From assembly GCA_027924585.1 (NCBI GenBank), contig BSBM01000461.1, positions 8,016,001-8,080,000 on the forward strand: DNA of 64,000 nucleotides. The letters run 5' to 3'. The position numbers and the translations under genes were made by a program. The stretch is from Larix kaempferi. Taxonomy: Eukaryota > Streptophyta > Pinopsida > Pinales > Pinaceae. Shown in pieces: positions 1 through 12,739 of the stretch. The notes under the pieces were generated by a model, which was given only the letters and a program-made list of their open reading frames with translations, had not been told where the DNA came from and did no database searches. Numbering within the stretch: position 1 is the first letter of the stretch; every line of letters starts with the position of its first letter.

Positions 1-998
1 CTCATGCACAACCAAATAAACATTTCATCTAATCCAAGCCAATCTACATCTGGGTTTATTAGGCTAAATCTGAACCCTCTTCATTTCTGGATGCTTGCAC
101 TCAAGCTCAAGCCAAAACAATGGATACCCATAATCCATACCCAACATACTTTATCTACACACAACAAGCACAATAATTGGGCATGGATACACATTTTTAA
201 CAATGGGATTTACAACAATATGGCCATGGGCTTCCCTAAATCGTGGGCACACAAAAATGAACTGTGGGAAGAGGAATTTGACCCCAGGGAGAAAACCTGA
301 TTTCTCCCATAGGTTATGAGCATTTCAAATGGCCAAAACGGCCTCAGTGAAACCCCAAATTGAGCTCCCTTCCTCCCAGAAGCTCTTCAACACCCAAAAT
401 GCCTTCTTCCCAGCCAGAAAACAAGGGAAAACCATAAAAACGTGGAGGGAAAACACCCAGGTAGCTCCAAAAACGCGAGAGAGGAAAACTGGTTGATGGG
501 TAATGGCTTGTGGAGAAATTTCGTGGCTACTTTATTTCCTAAGAAGTCAAACACGATTTTCTATGAAGGGTGGGTTTCCCATACCCAAATTTGGACAACC
601 ATACCTCTCCATTCCCCAAGGCATTAACTACTTCATCCAAATCTTGGGAGAAATGAATGATTGGGTACAAAAGTCAACATGGGTAGTTGAGAGTTTATGG
701 GTTCTCTCATTGACACTTGGCTTGAATTGATTGGTTCAAGGGTTTGAATATTCTCCCTCCCAATTCCATGTAGAATCATGCCCCCATCTCTTGTTGCATT
801 GCATAGCTAGTTGTGGGTATTTCATAAAAATGCATATTTACATGATATTTGCAATTCCATTGTGCCTGGATGGCACGAAATCCATGTGCATCACTAAATC
901 GATGGCGGAGCCTTGGCCTTGAGCTCCTCACCATGATTTTATAACAATATTACATCATTTACATTTTAATGCAATGGGGTCAAAATCAGGATATTACA
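1..998 (-). mobile_element. Old Ty3-type LTR fragment, no internal region
   Basis: Read on the minus strand, this piece begins at 998 with TGTAATATCC followed by a TTTTGACCCC block. The better preserved Ty3/gypsy LTR starting at 29824 begins the same way. A second shared stretch, of the type GGCCTTGGCCTTGAGCTCC near 905-928, recurs at 29718-29738. No polypurine tract lies beyond 998, so I read it as a solo or truncated LTR. It runs off the left edge. The short frames inside it (4-300, 442-730) have no recognisable domain. Confidence 0.5.
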
Positions 999-999
999 G

Positions 1000-2297
1000 T
1001 GTGTCAAGTCATGATTATCATGTGAACCTTCCATATAAAGGTATCCATGAGATAGACCACCCATATAGAGGTGGGCCTTCCGTATAAAGGTCATGCTTTA
1101 CTTGTTAAAAGCATTTAATGTTGTGTGATATATTAATAACCATGATCACTAGATTGCTATTAAGTCTCCTTTAGAGATTGATCACCTCTAAAGTGAATTA
1201 CTTTAGCATATGATCATTTGGTTCGGAATAATATAATATGAGCACAACATCCGATAATTCTTCTTAGTATAATGTAATGTGATGGATAATTAAAGTTAGC
1301 ACATATTGACCATGCAATAAGAGATAAAGAAATAAGAGATAAAGCATAGAGATCAATAGAATTCAAAATTTCCCATGCAGACACTTCAACTAATTAAAGA
1401 GAACACGAATTATTAAAGCTTCAGTTAAGTATCAATGCTTCGGTTAAAGCATCCATTAAATATATGTCTCAGTTAACTAAAGAACTCATAGTGGTCAGTT
1501 CAAGTAAATCAATCATCATGATTTAAGTTAACTAAGTGTTAAATAAAAGGGACTAGTTAACTAAAGTATTTACACTTTAGTTAAACTAAAAGACGATACT
1601 TCAATTAAAGAGAAGATCTAGTTAACTAAGTGTTATTGCATGACGACACTTATGTTAAACTAAAATATGACACGTGAGTTGTGACACTTGCATGTTGACA
1701 CTTAAGTTAGCCACCTAACTAAGTGGGCAAGCTTTCAGTTAAGAGGCGAGTTTATCCTAAAGTGACAACTCAGTGAGATGTAGCACTGCATGAGAAGTGG
1801 GGCACACCACTCCATGCAAGATTAATACATCCAGTTTGAGGGCGACTTCATCCTGAAGTTAGAAGTTAAAAATAGAAGAGAAGAATGTATAAATATGTTA
1901 TACAAGATTGTTGAATCTAGTGTGAAGCGATTTCTCTTCTCCATTGAAGGAAATGCACTTCTCTTTGTGCATGGTATTGTTCGTGCATGTTATTGTTGTG
2001 CTGGGAACACATCCGATTGATCTCTCTTATCTATTGCTTCCATATATTCACCAAGAAGTTTGGTGATCTCTTATCTTCCGAAAGCAATCTGCTATGTTGT
2101 AAAAGAAGACATTCTCTGCTATCCATTATATTATACTGAGAAGAATTGCTAGGGTTTTTGTTCTCATAATTTTGAGGATTTTCCCGAGGGTATATATTGT
2201 GTTATGGGTGTATGAATTTCATGGATTGAATTATCTCATTGATTCAAATATCTACATCTAAAAGAATTAAAGATCAAATCTCAACCAAATTTCAACA
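1000..2297 (+). mobile_element. Probable plus-strand LTR (about 1.3 kb)
   Basis: The segment starts TGTGTCAAG and ends TTTCAACA, giving TGT...ACA borders. A primer-binding-like TTGGTGCCGGGCCC follows a few bases downstream at 2302. A TATA-like TATAAATATG lies near 1889, which would place the start of the R region at about 1920. No second LTR copy was found in the window, so the borders are inferred. The segment abuts the older LTR ending at 998 almost exactly. Confidence 0.4.
1430..1745 (+). promoter_or_regulatory. Cluster of AGTTAACTAA-like motifs in LTR U3
   Basis: The sequence AGTTAACTAA or close variants (AGTTAAACTAA, AGTTAACTAAGTG) recurs about eight times in roughly 300 bp, upstream of the putative TATA box. 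In plant LTRs, repeated short motifs in U3 often act as enhancers. The AACTAA core resembles MYB-type sites, but that role is inferred only. Confidence 0.3.
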
Positions 2298-2300
2298 AGT

Positions 2301-2790
2301 TTTGGTGCCGGGCCCATTTTAGGTGTAGAGTTGTTTTGATGCCAGCTACATATCGACAGAAAACTAAATTTTGGATCGACCCTTTTGACTAACGATCGAC
2401 GCAAAATATAATTTTGCAGCGACCGTTTTGGATTGCAAGTGGATTTCTCCCCGATATTTACAAACCACTTCTGCTCCGCCCGTTTCGGCGACAAATCCTG
2501 TTCCGTTCCAACTGTTTCGATGGAAAATCAAAATTTGTTCCGATCGCAAAAAAATATTTCTACTCCGATCGTTTTAGCAAAAAATATAAATGTGTTCCGA
2601 CTGTTTCGACGAAAAAAAAGTGTTCCGACTGTTTCAGCGAGAAACCGAATTCTACTCCGAAACAAGAAAAATTCAAAAAATATTCTAAGTTCGATATTTT
2701 TCTAAGAACGAAAAAGTTTGAAATCCAAAGGAAGATAAAGACCGAGAATGCCTTCATAAATAAAATAAATAAAGGAGGGGCCCCATAATT
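2301..2790 (+). mobile_element. Primer-binding-like site and degenerate leader
   Basis: Directly after the LTR ending at 2297 comes TTTGGTGCCGGGCCC, which is placed as a primer-binding site but does not match the common tRNA-Met type. It is followed by a degenerate run of repeats with the core TTCCGACTGTTTCGAC, seen about six times between 2415 and 2670. No gag domain follows. The piece is cut off near 2790, where minus-strand copia sequence begins. Confidence 0.35.
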
Positions 2791-3173
2791 TCATTCAAAT
2801 TTTGCGGAAAATAGTTGCGGCTGCAACACACTGCTCCGCAATTAATAGACTTGTTTCCAAAGTTATGGCAATAAAACAGTTTCCAAGAAATATACTTTGG
2901 TACTCGGTGTTCAATGATATTTGAGATGAAATCCTCGTGCTTCCTTTATTGGTCAAGCTTTGTTGCTTGCCCCATCTTGGTTGATCAACAACCTTGTCCA
3001 TTTTTTTAGAGATACATGTCTTGGATTGTAAGTTTGCCTTCTAGGATTTTCATCAACTATTATTTCTTATGCCTTGGAGCTTTCTCCAATTTCCTCATTC
3101 TCTTGACTTCATCCAAACCCAATTCCTCTTTTGTCACTTGGATCTCTTTGCCGACCCAAGAGATCATTTAAGT

Positions 3174-4354
3174 CTAATGTACTTTTTCAAACTTCAATTT
3201 GATGAGGCTTTCTTTGTTTAGCCTTTCATGTAAGGCCTTGATCTCATTATCCTTTTCTTGGAGCTTGGTTGTCAAATCTTCTTCCTTAGTTTTTGCATCT
3301 TCTAGGTGATCCTTAAGCACTGTGATTTCTTCAGATTTCTTCTTGTTTGTTACAAGTGTCCGTTTTGATTCATTTTTTAAAGAAACAATCTCATCTTCTC
3401 TTGCTTGACAACTTTCATTCTTCTTCTTTAATTGACTAGTTAGCACCTCCTTAGTTCTTGTTTCTTCTTCCACTTGAAGTCTTAAATCAACAATAGTTTT
3501 TATGGCTTTTTTATGCTCTTCATGTTTCTCTTTCTCAAATTCTTCTATTAGTTTTTGCTGTAACACAATCTTCTCTTTGGATTTCTTCAATTCCTCTAGA
3601 GCATGCATAACCTTCCTTTTAAGATTTTAAAGAGCTCTAGTTTTATCTTTACTTTTAATAAATTATCCTATATTACCACCAACATTGTCGTTTTCATATG
3701 AAAGGATATCATTGCTTGTACCTTTTGATATTTCTTCTTCCTTATATATTAGTAGTTTTTCCTTGAGCTGCTCATTTTCCTTTCTTGAATTTTCTAATTC
3801 TTCTAGAGCACAAGTAAGTTCTCCTTCCCAATCAACCTTGGCTTCTATTTCATCAAGCTCTTCATCTATTTTCATCCTCTTGACCAAGTGGGAATACTTC
3901 TTCTTCATTTATATCAGAGAGCAATATTACATTTTAAAATAGAAAGCTTAGGAGGATTCTTACCTTCAATGTTGGACGAGTCTTGAACTAGGTATTTGAT
4001 TGAGTTAGCTTCTGTTTCCTATGTCTTCTCTTCTTCATTTGAGTAGATATCTTTTAGTTTGATCCATAGTTATCTTGTTGAGGTGCATTGTCCCATGTTC
4101 TCTTTTATAGAATCTGTCAGTCCATCAAGTATACTTTCTATGGCTGTTGAGTTATTCTTCCTTCCATCCTTATGAGATGTGCACCTCACTTTATTTGGTG
4201 GAGTGTATCCAGTGACAATTGAGTTCCATATGTCAAGTCCTACTATCATCAGGTACCATTTCATTCTTATACTCCATAATGCATGGTTTGTCCCATAAAA
4301 TAAGGGTACTGGATTCATTGAAAGATCTTCTTGTTCATCCATTGTTGTGTTCAA
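3174..4354 (-). pseudogene. Broken Ty1/copia gag (UBN2-type) with coiled coil
   Basis: The reading starts at ATG 4352-4354. The first 94 codons contain a gag-like stretch with LFYGTNHALWSIRMKWYL, the pattern of the copia-type gag (UBN2) family, followed by GLDIWNSIVTGY. The frame is then lost between 4069 and 3909. Two further frames, 3663-3908 and 3174-3608, encode strongly charged K/E-rich heptad sequence such as LKKSKEKIVLQQKLIEEF, a long coiled coil often found in the C-terminal half of such gags. No zinc knuckle, protease or polymerase follows. Stops and frame breaks make it a pseudogene. In the family, gag forms the virus-like particle in the cytoplasm. The superfamily call is fairly secure, but the exact lineage is not. 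Confidence 0.7.
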
Positions 4355-4390
4355 GGATCTCCTTCAAGTTGGTAAAACTTGTATGAAGGA

Positions 4391-4580
4391 CCAGATTTTA
4401 TACCAATTGTAGAAAACCCTAGGGACATTGAGAGGGGGGGTGAATCTTTGTCCAGTACTTTCCCAAATTTGAACTCAAACACTTTCACTTATAAGTACAA
4501 CATAACATATACATGGAAATAAAATATTTATAAAAATATTTTCATATAGCTATCATTTTACATCAGTGTATATGAGAAAT
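4391..4580 (-). mobile_element. Degenerate PBS and LTR end of the copia relic
   Basis: Upstream of the gag start, the minus strand reads TGGTATAAAATCTGG (4391-4405), a decayed version of the tRNA-Met primer-binding site. It is preceded by TTCTACA at 4408, a plausible 3' end of a 5' LTR. The run of seven Gs near 4434-4440, within GAGAGGGGGGGTGAATC, is typical of copia LTR sequence next to this border. The outer LTR border is not visible. Confidence 0.4.
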
Positions 4581-4590
4581 GGATCAAAAA

Positions 4591-4809
4591 GGTGCTTCAA
4601 CACCTTAGAATTTTCCATCTCCAACCGGTGGAGGCACCAAATTCTTGGGTTATGTCAGCTTCAACTGACACGAAGCTACGACTCCCTTCTTTAAGTACAT
4701 TCTGGATAAAGAATTGATTTGTAGCTCCCTGTCATTTGAAGTTGACATAACCTAGGAGGTTGGTGCCTCCTACATTTGGAGCTAGAAAAGTCTAAGGTGT
4801 TGAAGTACA
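4591..4809. repeat. Foldback: 89-bp imperfect inverted repeat
   Basis: The left arm 4591-4679 and the right arm 4721-4809 are inverted copies at about 80% by eye. Both contain CTTCAACACCTTAGA, GGAGGCACCAA and GGTTATGTCA in matching order. A loop of about 41 bp separates them. No clear terminal motif or target duplication was found. It could be a MITE-like foldback or the stem of a small-RNA precursor. Confidence 0.6.
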
Positions 4810-4849
4810 TGCTATACATAATATCAGAAGTACATGCTATACATAACAT

Positions 4850-5035
4850 TTATGCATTTTAATCATCATTCCATACTCTCATGGAATTATAATCATCATC
4901 AAATCATAACTCATCATAATCATGATCAAATCATATCTCATGGCATCATAATCATCCTCAAAATATAACTCATTATAATGATCATCAAATCATAATAATT
5001 TCAAACCGATAACTTTAAAACATACCACTTATTAC
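4850..5035. repeat. Low-complexity CAT/AAT-rich stretch
   Basis: Irregular repeats of ATCATCATCAAATCATAA-like text occur with no fixed period. This is simple sequence and has no coding value. Confidence 0.6.
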
Positions 5036-5097
5036 TCAAAGCAATAGTTTCCACATACAACCGGGTCATTCGAAACCAAATGCACACACATAACAAC

Positions 5098-5197
5098 GTC
5101 ATGATAATAATCAAAGTCTAAGTAAAAGAGGGGCACTACATAACGGTGTCATGATAATAATCAAAGTCTAAGTAAAAGAGGGGCACTACATACACCC
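5098..5197. repeat. 50-bp tandem duplication at an LTR end
   Basis: The block containing ATGATAATAATCAAAG is present twice, starting at 5101 and 5151, with a period of 50 bp. Each copy ends in GAGGGGCACTACATA. Just beyond lies a pyrimidine-rich stretch (CACCCCCAC), and a similar GGGGCACTACATACTCCCCC occurs at 5324-5343. On the minus strand these look like polypurine tracts followed by LTR starts beginning TATGTAGTGCCCC, so two old LTR ends are likely here. Confidence 0.45.
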
Positions 5198-5869
5198 CCA
5201 CTTCATGAAACTTTGTCCTGAAGTTCTAGGATAGATAATTAAATACTGACACATAAGTATTTTCGTATATAAGGGAAGGTGAAAATGCCTTCAAGAAAAA
5301 TAATGTGCATAATCCTAGCTACAATGGGGCACTACATACTCCCCCTATTTAGAAAACTTCTCCCCAAAGTTAATATTCATTGTATATTCAAGGTCAGTTT
5401 CACTTCTTTTTGATATTCAAGTGTTCATGCAAATATATTATATTTTCATCACATAATCATGGAAATGATCACTAGATGTTCTACCATAATTGATTTCATG
5501 TTTCATCTAAAGGGTTCCAACACATTCTTGATATTTTAACAAGGATAATATAAGTACTAGTAATTTCATGTAATATCAATCTAGTAATAATTCTCAATAA
5601 TTGCCAATACTAGCTTAGATTGCCAACACCTTCTAGTCTTCCATAAGGATCTAGGATATCTAATTAATCTACAAGCTAGATCGTTTAAATAACTGCACAA
5701 AATAGGTAACCAACCAACTTTTAGAACAACAAAATCCAATTACACATTTAAATTATTCGGCAATCCACTCCTCCAAGACGAGAAGATAAACAACATAAAT
5801 CTTCAGTAAAATACATATTGGTAAATCACAATCATGGATTACCAAAGCAAGAGATTCTATAACATAATG

Positions 5870-6078
5870 AAAATCGATGATGAAAAAGTCACTCAACATC
5901 CCCATAAGATTACTCCCAAATCCCCTTAATCAAAATCGATGCAAACGTCACTCAACATCCCCATAAGACTACTCCCAAACCCCCTTAATCAAAATCAATG
6001 CAAAAGTGACTCAACATCCCCATAAGACTACTCCCAAACCCACTTAATCAAAATCGATGCAAAAGTCACTCAACATTG
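5870..6078. repeat. 59-bp minisatellite, about 3.5 copies
   Basis: Four occurrences of GTCACTCAACAT (one with GTGACTCAACAT) start at 5888, 5947, 6006 and 6065, a constant spacing of 59 bp. The copies differ at only a few bases, so the expansion is fairly recent compared with the surroundings. Confidence 0.85.
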
Positions 6079-6099
6079 ATATGATTCCGAAGTGTCGGG

Positions 6100-9000
6100 A
6101 CACATCAACTCCAACGAACATATTAAATTTTATTTCCTAGTAATTTTTCCAGTACTACCGTGTCTAGTTCAAGGAGCTTGTCATGCCCCTACCTCATTTC
6201 ACTACTTTTGTTGTCATATGACCCCTTCGACAGACTTGCCAAGTCACAACATGTGTGTCGTCACAGCCTGATCGAGTCATCTATTGAGGTCTAGTCGTCT
6301 TCACATCTGGGCATCACCTTATTAGTAGCCAGCCTCATTATGTTCAGCTCGTAGTGCTGATCGTCTCCATATTTCATTTGACAAAAATCGTATTCGTTTG
6401 ACTTTTTTGACACTCAACGGAAGTTTCAGGAAGAAAGAGTCTTCAATCTTTCAACTCTTCAATAATATTTTGAAAAGTTGGAGTTTAAATCTATATAAAT
6501 GAAGGACTTGACTTGAAAATCTGGTAGCTGACACATATTCACCACCTCCATGTCCACCTTCCTTGATTATACCTAAATTTGCAAGTCCAAATACATCGGT
6601 CCAAGTATGATATATGATATCCTGTCCAATCATGTAGCACACTATAAGGGGCCCATTGGAACATGTATTCTAAGGAGAATTGCTTTTAGGTCTGGGGCAA
6701 TGTTCAAACTTAAATGTTAGAACAAAACTATATTATTTTTAATAAATGCATCCAGTTTTTTTTTGGACAAGTCCACATGCAAGACAGCATAATTTAGACT
6801 TACATCTTTAGTTTTCTTTCTAAATAGAGATTAGCTCATAAAACATTGTTTCTCTTATGGATATGCTAATTCTTCTTGTAAAGGTATCAAGAACTCCTTG
6901 TAATTTCTGTCCCTACAACATATCTTCAAATAATCCAAGCTTGAAACTCATGGTTCTTCTTGCAACACCCTTTGAATGTTTGGTTGAATTATACCACTAT
7001 GATTTGTTCTTTTCTCGACTTATGTACTTCCTTCTCTCTTATTACAGATTGCAATAGACTTATTCAACTCCATTGGATCTTACATTCAGTCCAATTAGAA
7101 TTCTAAAAGTAGAGGGGAGGAGAAGCACAACAAACATTTTTTGTCATCCTTTAATGACTATAATATGATTGGTAATTCTAGAACTCTTGACTACTCTACA
7201 CTCATCAATGATTGGTTTATCAAGGTTTCTTTATCCCTTCAAACAATAGGCATTTGTATGGGTTAATCCCCTCCCTATAGGTTTTAGATAACCCTACGAT
7301 CTCATTCAAATAAAAGGAAATTCATGAGGATATAACATCTATGCAGGGTAGGATCATGACAATGATGAGGTCATTATATTTTTCACTGCTTTTGATAATA
7401 CCGACTACATGTTCTAAGATATCCACAAACGTAGATCAATATTGTTATCATCAACTATAAACCAAAGAAGAACATCACACTATGAAATATTAACGTATTT
7501 GAAAACTTTGCTACTGTAAAATTGGGACAAAAGAGCACTTCATCTTATGATGCTCCGTCTACTAAGGGACTAGGGAAAGGGATTTCACTGTGAAACCTTC
7601 TTCACATATGAGTATTAAATGTACTTCCCCCCTTTTTTAAGTGCGTCAGCACCGCTAATGCCTTATGTAACCAACAACTATAATTTCATTTACACCATTG
7701 TGCGAGTAAGTTTTTATGCAATTGACATATAAAATATATTGGCAAAATATATTTCAGTAATCCCATAGAACATAATGATGCGAAGGTGAAGTAAATATAC
7801 ATAATTTCCCATCCTAGCAATATAACTACCAGCTTATAAAGGACTTTAATAAAACTAACTATTACAATGTTTAGAATATAAATTACCTCTATCCCACACC
7901 ATTTAACCCACTTTGGTAACATCTTAACCACAAAGGCGATCTATTTTAATTAGCATTCGACTAACCTTTGAAATCCTAATTATAACGATTTAAGTTTACA
8001 TTTAAAATTTAACTTGCACATTCGAAGTCCAATTTTAACTTGGAAATGTAAGACGAAACCTTTAACAATAACCACAAGGGTTGAGATGCATTTAGGAACC
8101 TATATTAAAGCTCTTACCTTTTTATATATATTTAGCCATTTGCATCATAAATTACGCGTAACAACAATAGCCATGGGAATTATAAATTACATCCTATTGC
8201 AATAACAATCTAATATTACATGGGTTTTAAAACATCTATAAAAATGCTCTTTCCCTTTATGTAATATTAACTATTTAATTATTATTAAATTTTTTTCCAT
8301 GAGCATACGGAATGAAACTTTTCATTGCAATATCAATTGGGTCATATAACATAATTAGAGAGCATTCTTCTATAACTATATATTTAATAACTATTTGAAT
8401 GGTTACTTTATATTTAATAACTATTTGAATGTTGATAATAACCAGTATAGATTTATCTTAAAAAATGATTTACCAAGGGCTCAAAGGGATATAATTTCTC
8501 AAAATGCAAACCCTTTTTTAACATTCGCATTTTAAAAAGAGGTTTATGGTTTTAATTTATCTAATTTGTGTAGTTATATATACTTTGTAAATGTTTAAAA
8601 TCTAATTTATGTGGACATGTTATTTTTTATAGGACACGTGTCAACTCCATAATGAACACTAAAGAAGTTACACATCCTCTACTAGAATATGCCTCTTAAA
8701 CGCAATTAACATCGAGTGCTACAAGCATTCACCACCTACCACACGATCTATTCCATAAATGAAGTAAAATGACGTTAACAACTCCTCCCAAAGACAACGA
8801 TTAAGTGAATTATAACAGTGTTGAAAATTAATCCATATCAAAATGAATATGCAGAATATAATCAGTTTTAATAAGCTTGACACATAATTGCGGTGACGAT
8901 CATGGATCAAATTTGAAGGGTAGGGTCCTATTTCACTTTGAAGGGCTATGATATATTGAACCCTTCAATGCTGAGATGTTAAAATAAACCATTCATTTCA

Positions 9001-10600
9001 TTTGAAAATGTAATAATACATCAAAATTTCATTATATATTAAAAAACATCTAATCCAATTACTAATATAAAAGGGTGGAAGTATCCTGAGCACGGATCGA
9101 TGGCGACAGTTGAAACAATCTAAGCAAGGGTCGAACTCGACAGTGGAAGCAACTTGAGAAAGGGTTAAGAGTTACTTTAGTTCGAACTTGTGATTTCGAT
9201 TGGAATGGTTTAAGGTACCTCTTCCCCTCGAATCTTGATTTGCAAGCCAAATGACAAGTTTAGTCGGTCACAATTCTTGCAAACACTGATAGTGATAACT
9301 AATCATATGACAAAATCTATCCTATGATTTTTTGGGGGCTTTTGAGCAGTACATTCATCTCTGTGTAAATACCAGCAGATCCATCCGAGACAGATGGATG
9401 AACTCTTTTATTCGAGTCTCCATATTAACCATTCACATACCTAGCGAAAAAGGAAGTGACACACCATATCACTTACCAACATGAATCTCCATGTCCCACT
9501 TCTCAATGATGAAGTAAATATTAATTGGAAAGTGATCAAGACACTTGCTCCAACAAGAGCCTTGATAATTGTGTTCGTTTGGTTTCCTGACCAACTTTTT
9601 CTATTGAGTCTCGATTGAAGCCCAGAGCTACCTGTGCCCTAGCATGAGCTCCAGACCCCTTATCCAACACCATAACTCTAGCATGTACTAAAACATGAAA
9701 GAAGGTAGAAATATGAAATTGAAATAGACTCAAGACTTGACGGTGATAATGAAAATAGGGGTAGCCTGAGCAGGGCTGGTGAGTGTGGAAATTGGAATAA
9801 TGATAAACAAAAGTTTAAAGTTTAAAACCGCTTTAGTTTCAAACTTTCAACTTTCTTAATCATTTTTAACAAATCCAATAACCATTTTTTTAACCACAGT
9901 TCCAAATCCACTTTCATAATCACATTTCCAAATTCCAATAACCATTTGATAACCATAGTTTCGAATTCAGATTCCCTAATTCCAATCACTCATCTGCATT
10001 AATTATAAACCAGTGTAAAATATGATGAATCGCTTCTAATTCTAATTTATGGTCATCGGTTGCACAATTTAATTTCGGATTATGTGATTACATTCATTAT
10101 TAATACATTACTTGTTCACCTTACACAGTTTCATTCAATTATGCTCCAAACCTCCAAATAGTGGGACTAGCCATAGTTGGTGAAATCATGAACCCCAGGC
10201 TAGTAGCGCAACCACCTTACATTATAGCACACATCCCATCCAACAAGCAATACTTGTTCAATATAATAAACTAGACATGGCTTTGCAAAACATGGTTTTG
10301 GAAGATTTGAAACCCTCAACGAAGACAAGGTCGTGGAGCAAAATTTTGAAGGCTTACACAATATCCAAATGATGAAGAAAATTCCCATCTGCAAATCCAC
10401 GAAAGGGGATGCTATTATTAAAGGAACAATAGTAATAAAAATGAAACCATCCTATGATCCCAGAAAATGAGAATTTGAGTCTTCTTCCAAAATGCGGCCA
10501 TACTAGAAAATAAGAATTTAAGCATTAGTTTAGATCAATGAAGCACCACTTGCCCAAGATGTTGGTTGTGGAGCTTGATCTTCTTGATCCAGAGGTTGTG
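6100..10600. other. No recognisable gene; decayed AT-rich DNA
   Basis: All frames are shorter than 85 codons, and none shows a domain, a signal peptide or plausible codon structure. A small direct duplication of TTTAATAACTATTTGAATG occurs at 8380-8430. I see no RNA gene. The region is probably old transposon debris. Confidence 0.5.
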
Positions 10601-10614
10601 TTTCAGTCGTGTCT

Positions 10615-11171
10615 GGATCCCATCCCATGACGGTGGGGGGGGGGGGGGGTTTGGGGGGATTTCCCCCCAATATAGTCACCACCGGGGGTTCCAGGGGGGG
10701 CGGCATCTACATTTTAGGATCCCCCCCTTGGAGGGGGTTTGGGGGCAACGCCCCCATAGTGAAAATTTCAAAAAAATGCCTTGTAAAATGTTGTAATTTC
10801 ATAGTCATGACTTGGTCAATAATGGGTGATTTACGGGCCCTTGGTATTGGGTGTTCCATAGTATTTTCCCATGGTAATCCCTCTTTAAAAGGAAGGCATT
10901 GTAATACGACTATGTATTGTAGCATTGTAAATATATATATGATTGTGTAAGAGAGACTATGAGAGAGTGAATAGGAAACTGCAGTGGATGTGTTGTGGGT
11001 TGTATCTCTTCATTTTACTGGATGGTATAATAATGAGGACTGACAATTTCTGTGTGGACGTAGACCATCTTGGGTGAACCACATTATATTGGTGTCTCTC
11101 TTGTATTGTGTTTATGTGATTTATGTTTGCATCTTGTTTATTGTTATTACTCTGTGATCCTATTTTTCTAA
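10615..11171 (+). mobile_element. Possible solo LTR with G-run hairpins
   Basis: The segment opens with an uninterrupted G run of about 16 (10635-10650). It continues with GGGGGGATTTCCCCCC and GGGGGCAACGCCCCC, which can each fold on themselves. It ends at 11171 with TTTTTCTAACA, a common LTR terminus. A low-complexity ATATATATATG lies near 10930. The left border and superfamily cannot be fixed from the sequence. Confidence 0.35.
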
Positions 11172-12720
11172 CACAAGACTCAGGAGTTTGGGCGAGTCAA
11201 CTTCCAAACTGAGTAATCATCGAAGACTCGTCCCACAACCGACATACTCGAAGGCACTTGACATACTTGCACGAACTCGACGCGAACTCGGCACAGACTC
11301 GACAAGCATGAAAAATATCCCCCGCAGACGTCAATTGTTCTACTTGGTTTCTATGCTTTGTGCCTACATAATCATGTTGCACATAGTATTTATTTTCTTT
11401 TGTGCACGCCTTTTATTCCTCTCAATGTTTGTATTTTTCCCTTGGCCAACCATTCAGTGGGTGCGTTGTCTATTGACGTCCAGTTGCTTGCTACTCTTTG
11501 CCGCTCACCCTCTTCTCTACATTTTATTCTCCTCTGCCCTCACACCACCTGTGTTGATGATTCCTCACGTGTGTTGGCATTTTTACATTATATTTTTTTT
11601 ATTATGGAGGGACCTTCAGGAACGCAGGCTAGGGTTCCTTAAAGGAATCTTTATAATTTTAAATGCTTGGGATGCTTTCGAAGAATTGGGTAGGGTACCT
11701 TAGTAATGACAGGCCCCATATATATTTTATATTTTAGCCGGGGTAGAGATTTACCCTTCTTTTATTTGGGGAAAAAATTGCAAAAGAAGCTTTAGGATAG
11801 AAGGGGATTTGCTCTCCTTTTCGAATTATTAATGGGACACTATTTAAACTTTTGCATACAAAAATTGATTGTGTTATGTTGTATTATCATAGTTTACGAG
11901 ATAATGTTATGAATTATTGCATAGATTGTAGTTTTATAAGTCATATGGATTGGAAATTCCATTAACCTCTTTTTTGTGCCCAAAATTTACCATATTTTAA
12001 GTTTTTATCCTATTTGCTGAGTCTTGTCGAGTTTGTCCAGGGTCGTTCCCGAGTCTTTCCTGAGTCAACGCATCATATGCCAGCGTAGTCTTTATCGAGT
12101 CTGAGTCATTCAATATTGGTTCAGATCATTCATGTTATCAATAATAGCCTACACATGCATAATTAATACTAGTTTCATTGTAGAGGTACTAGGAGATCCA
12201 AACCATAGAATTACAGTTTTAATAAACTTTATTAAATCAATACATCCCATTGCAAAGTCACATCGTAACAAAAAAAATCAATACAACTTATTGCAATTGC
12301 TAAATTCCCTTGGCAGGGACATTTGTAGTATTGAGACAAAATAATAAACATTAAAAAAATTATTTTATTTTATTTTCATTTTTTTTTTAATAAAGAAATG
12401 ATATTTGAATACAAAAATTACAAAGAAATCCATCCATATATTTCTGTATAGTCTCGTTCGGTTAATAATTGAATGAGATTTCACTATTGATTTTATTAGA
12501 CGCTTCATTTTGTTGCGCAATTTTATCCACTTATGAATTTAGATATGAGTTAATCATATTTGGGTTCATAAATTATCCAGGACAATGGACGTTAAACTGT
12601 GTGTTGTGGATGTGTTTGCAGTTAATTCTCAATGGATTTTCTATAATTAATGTGGGACTGAGCATTGAGAAACGAGATGGAAGAAGTTAATTTTAAATGT
12701 TTTAAAGTGTCACACTGATT
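11172..12720. other. CGAGT-rich flanks around featureless DNA
   Basis: Two short tracts, 11180-11310 and 12015-12105, are packed with ACTCG/CGAGT words in irregular spacing. Between and after them lies plain AT-rich sequence. The 171-codon frame at 11188-11703 starts within the first tract and has a hydrophobic, low-complexity composition. It has no recognisable domain, and I do not call it a gene. Confidence 0.4.
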
Positions 12721-12739
12721 TAAATTTTGATAAATAATG

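Noticed and set aside
11188-11703. 171-codon frame as a membrane protein gene
   Set aside because: Its hydrophobic look comes from T-rich DNA. There is no recognisable family and no regulatory or splice context.
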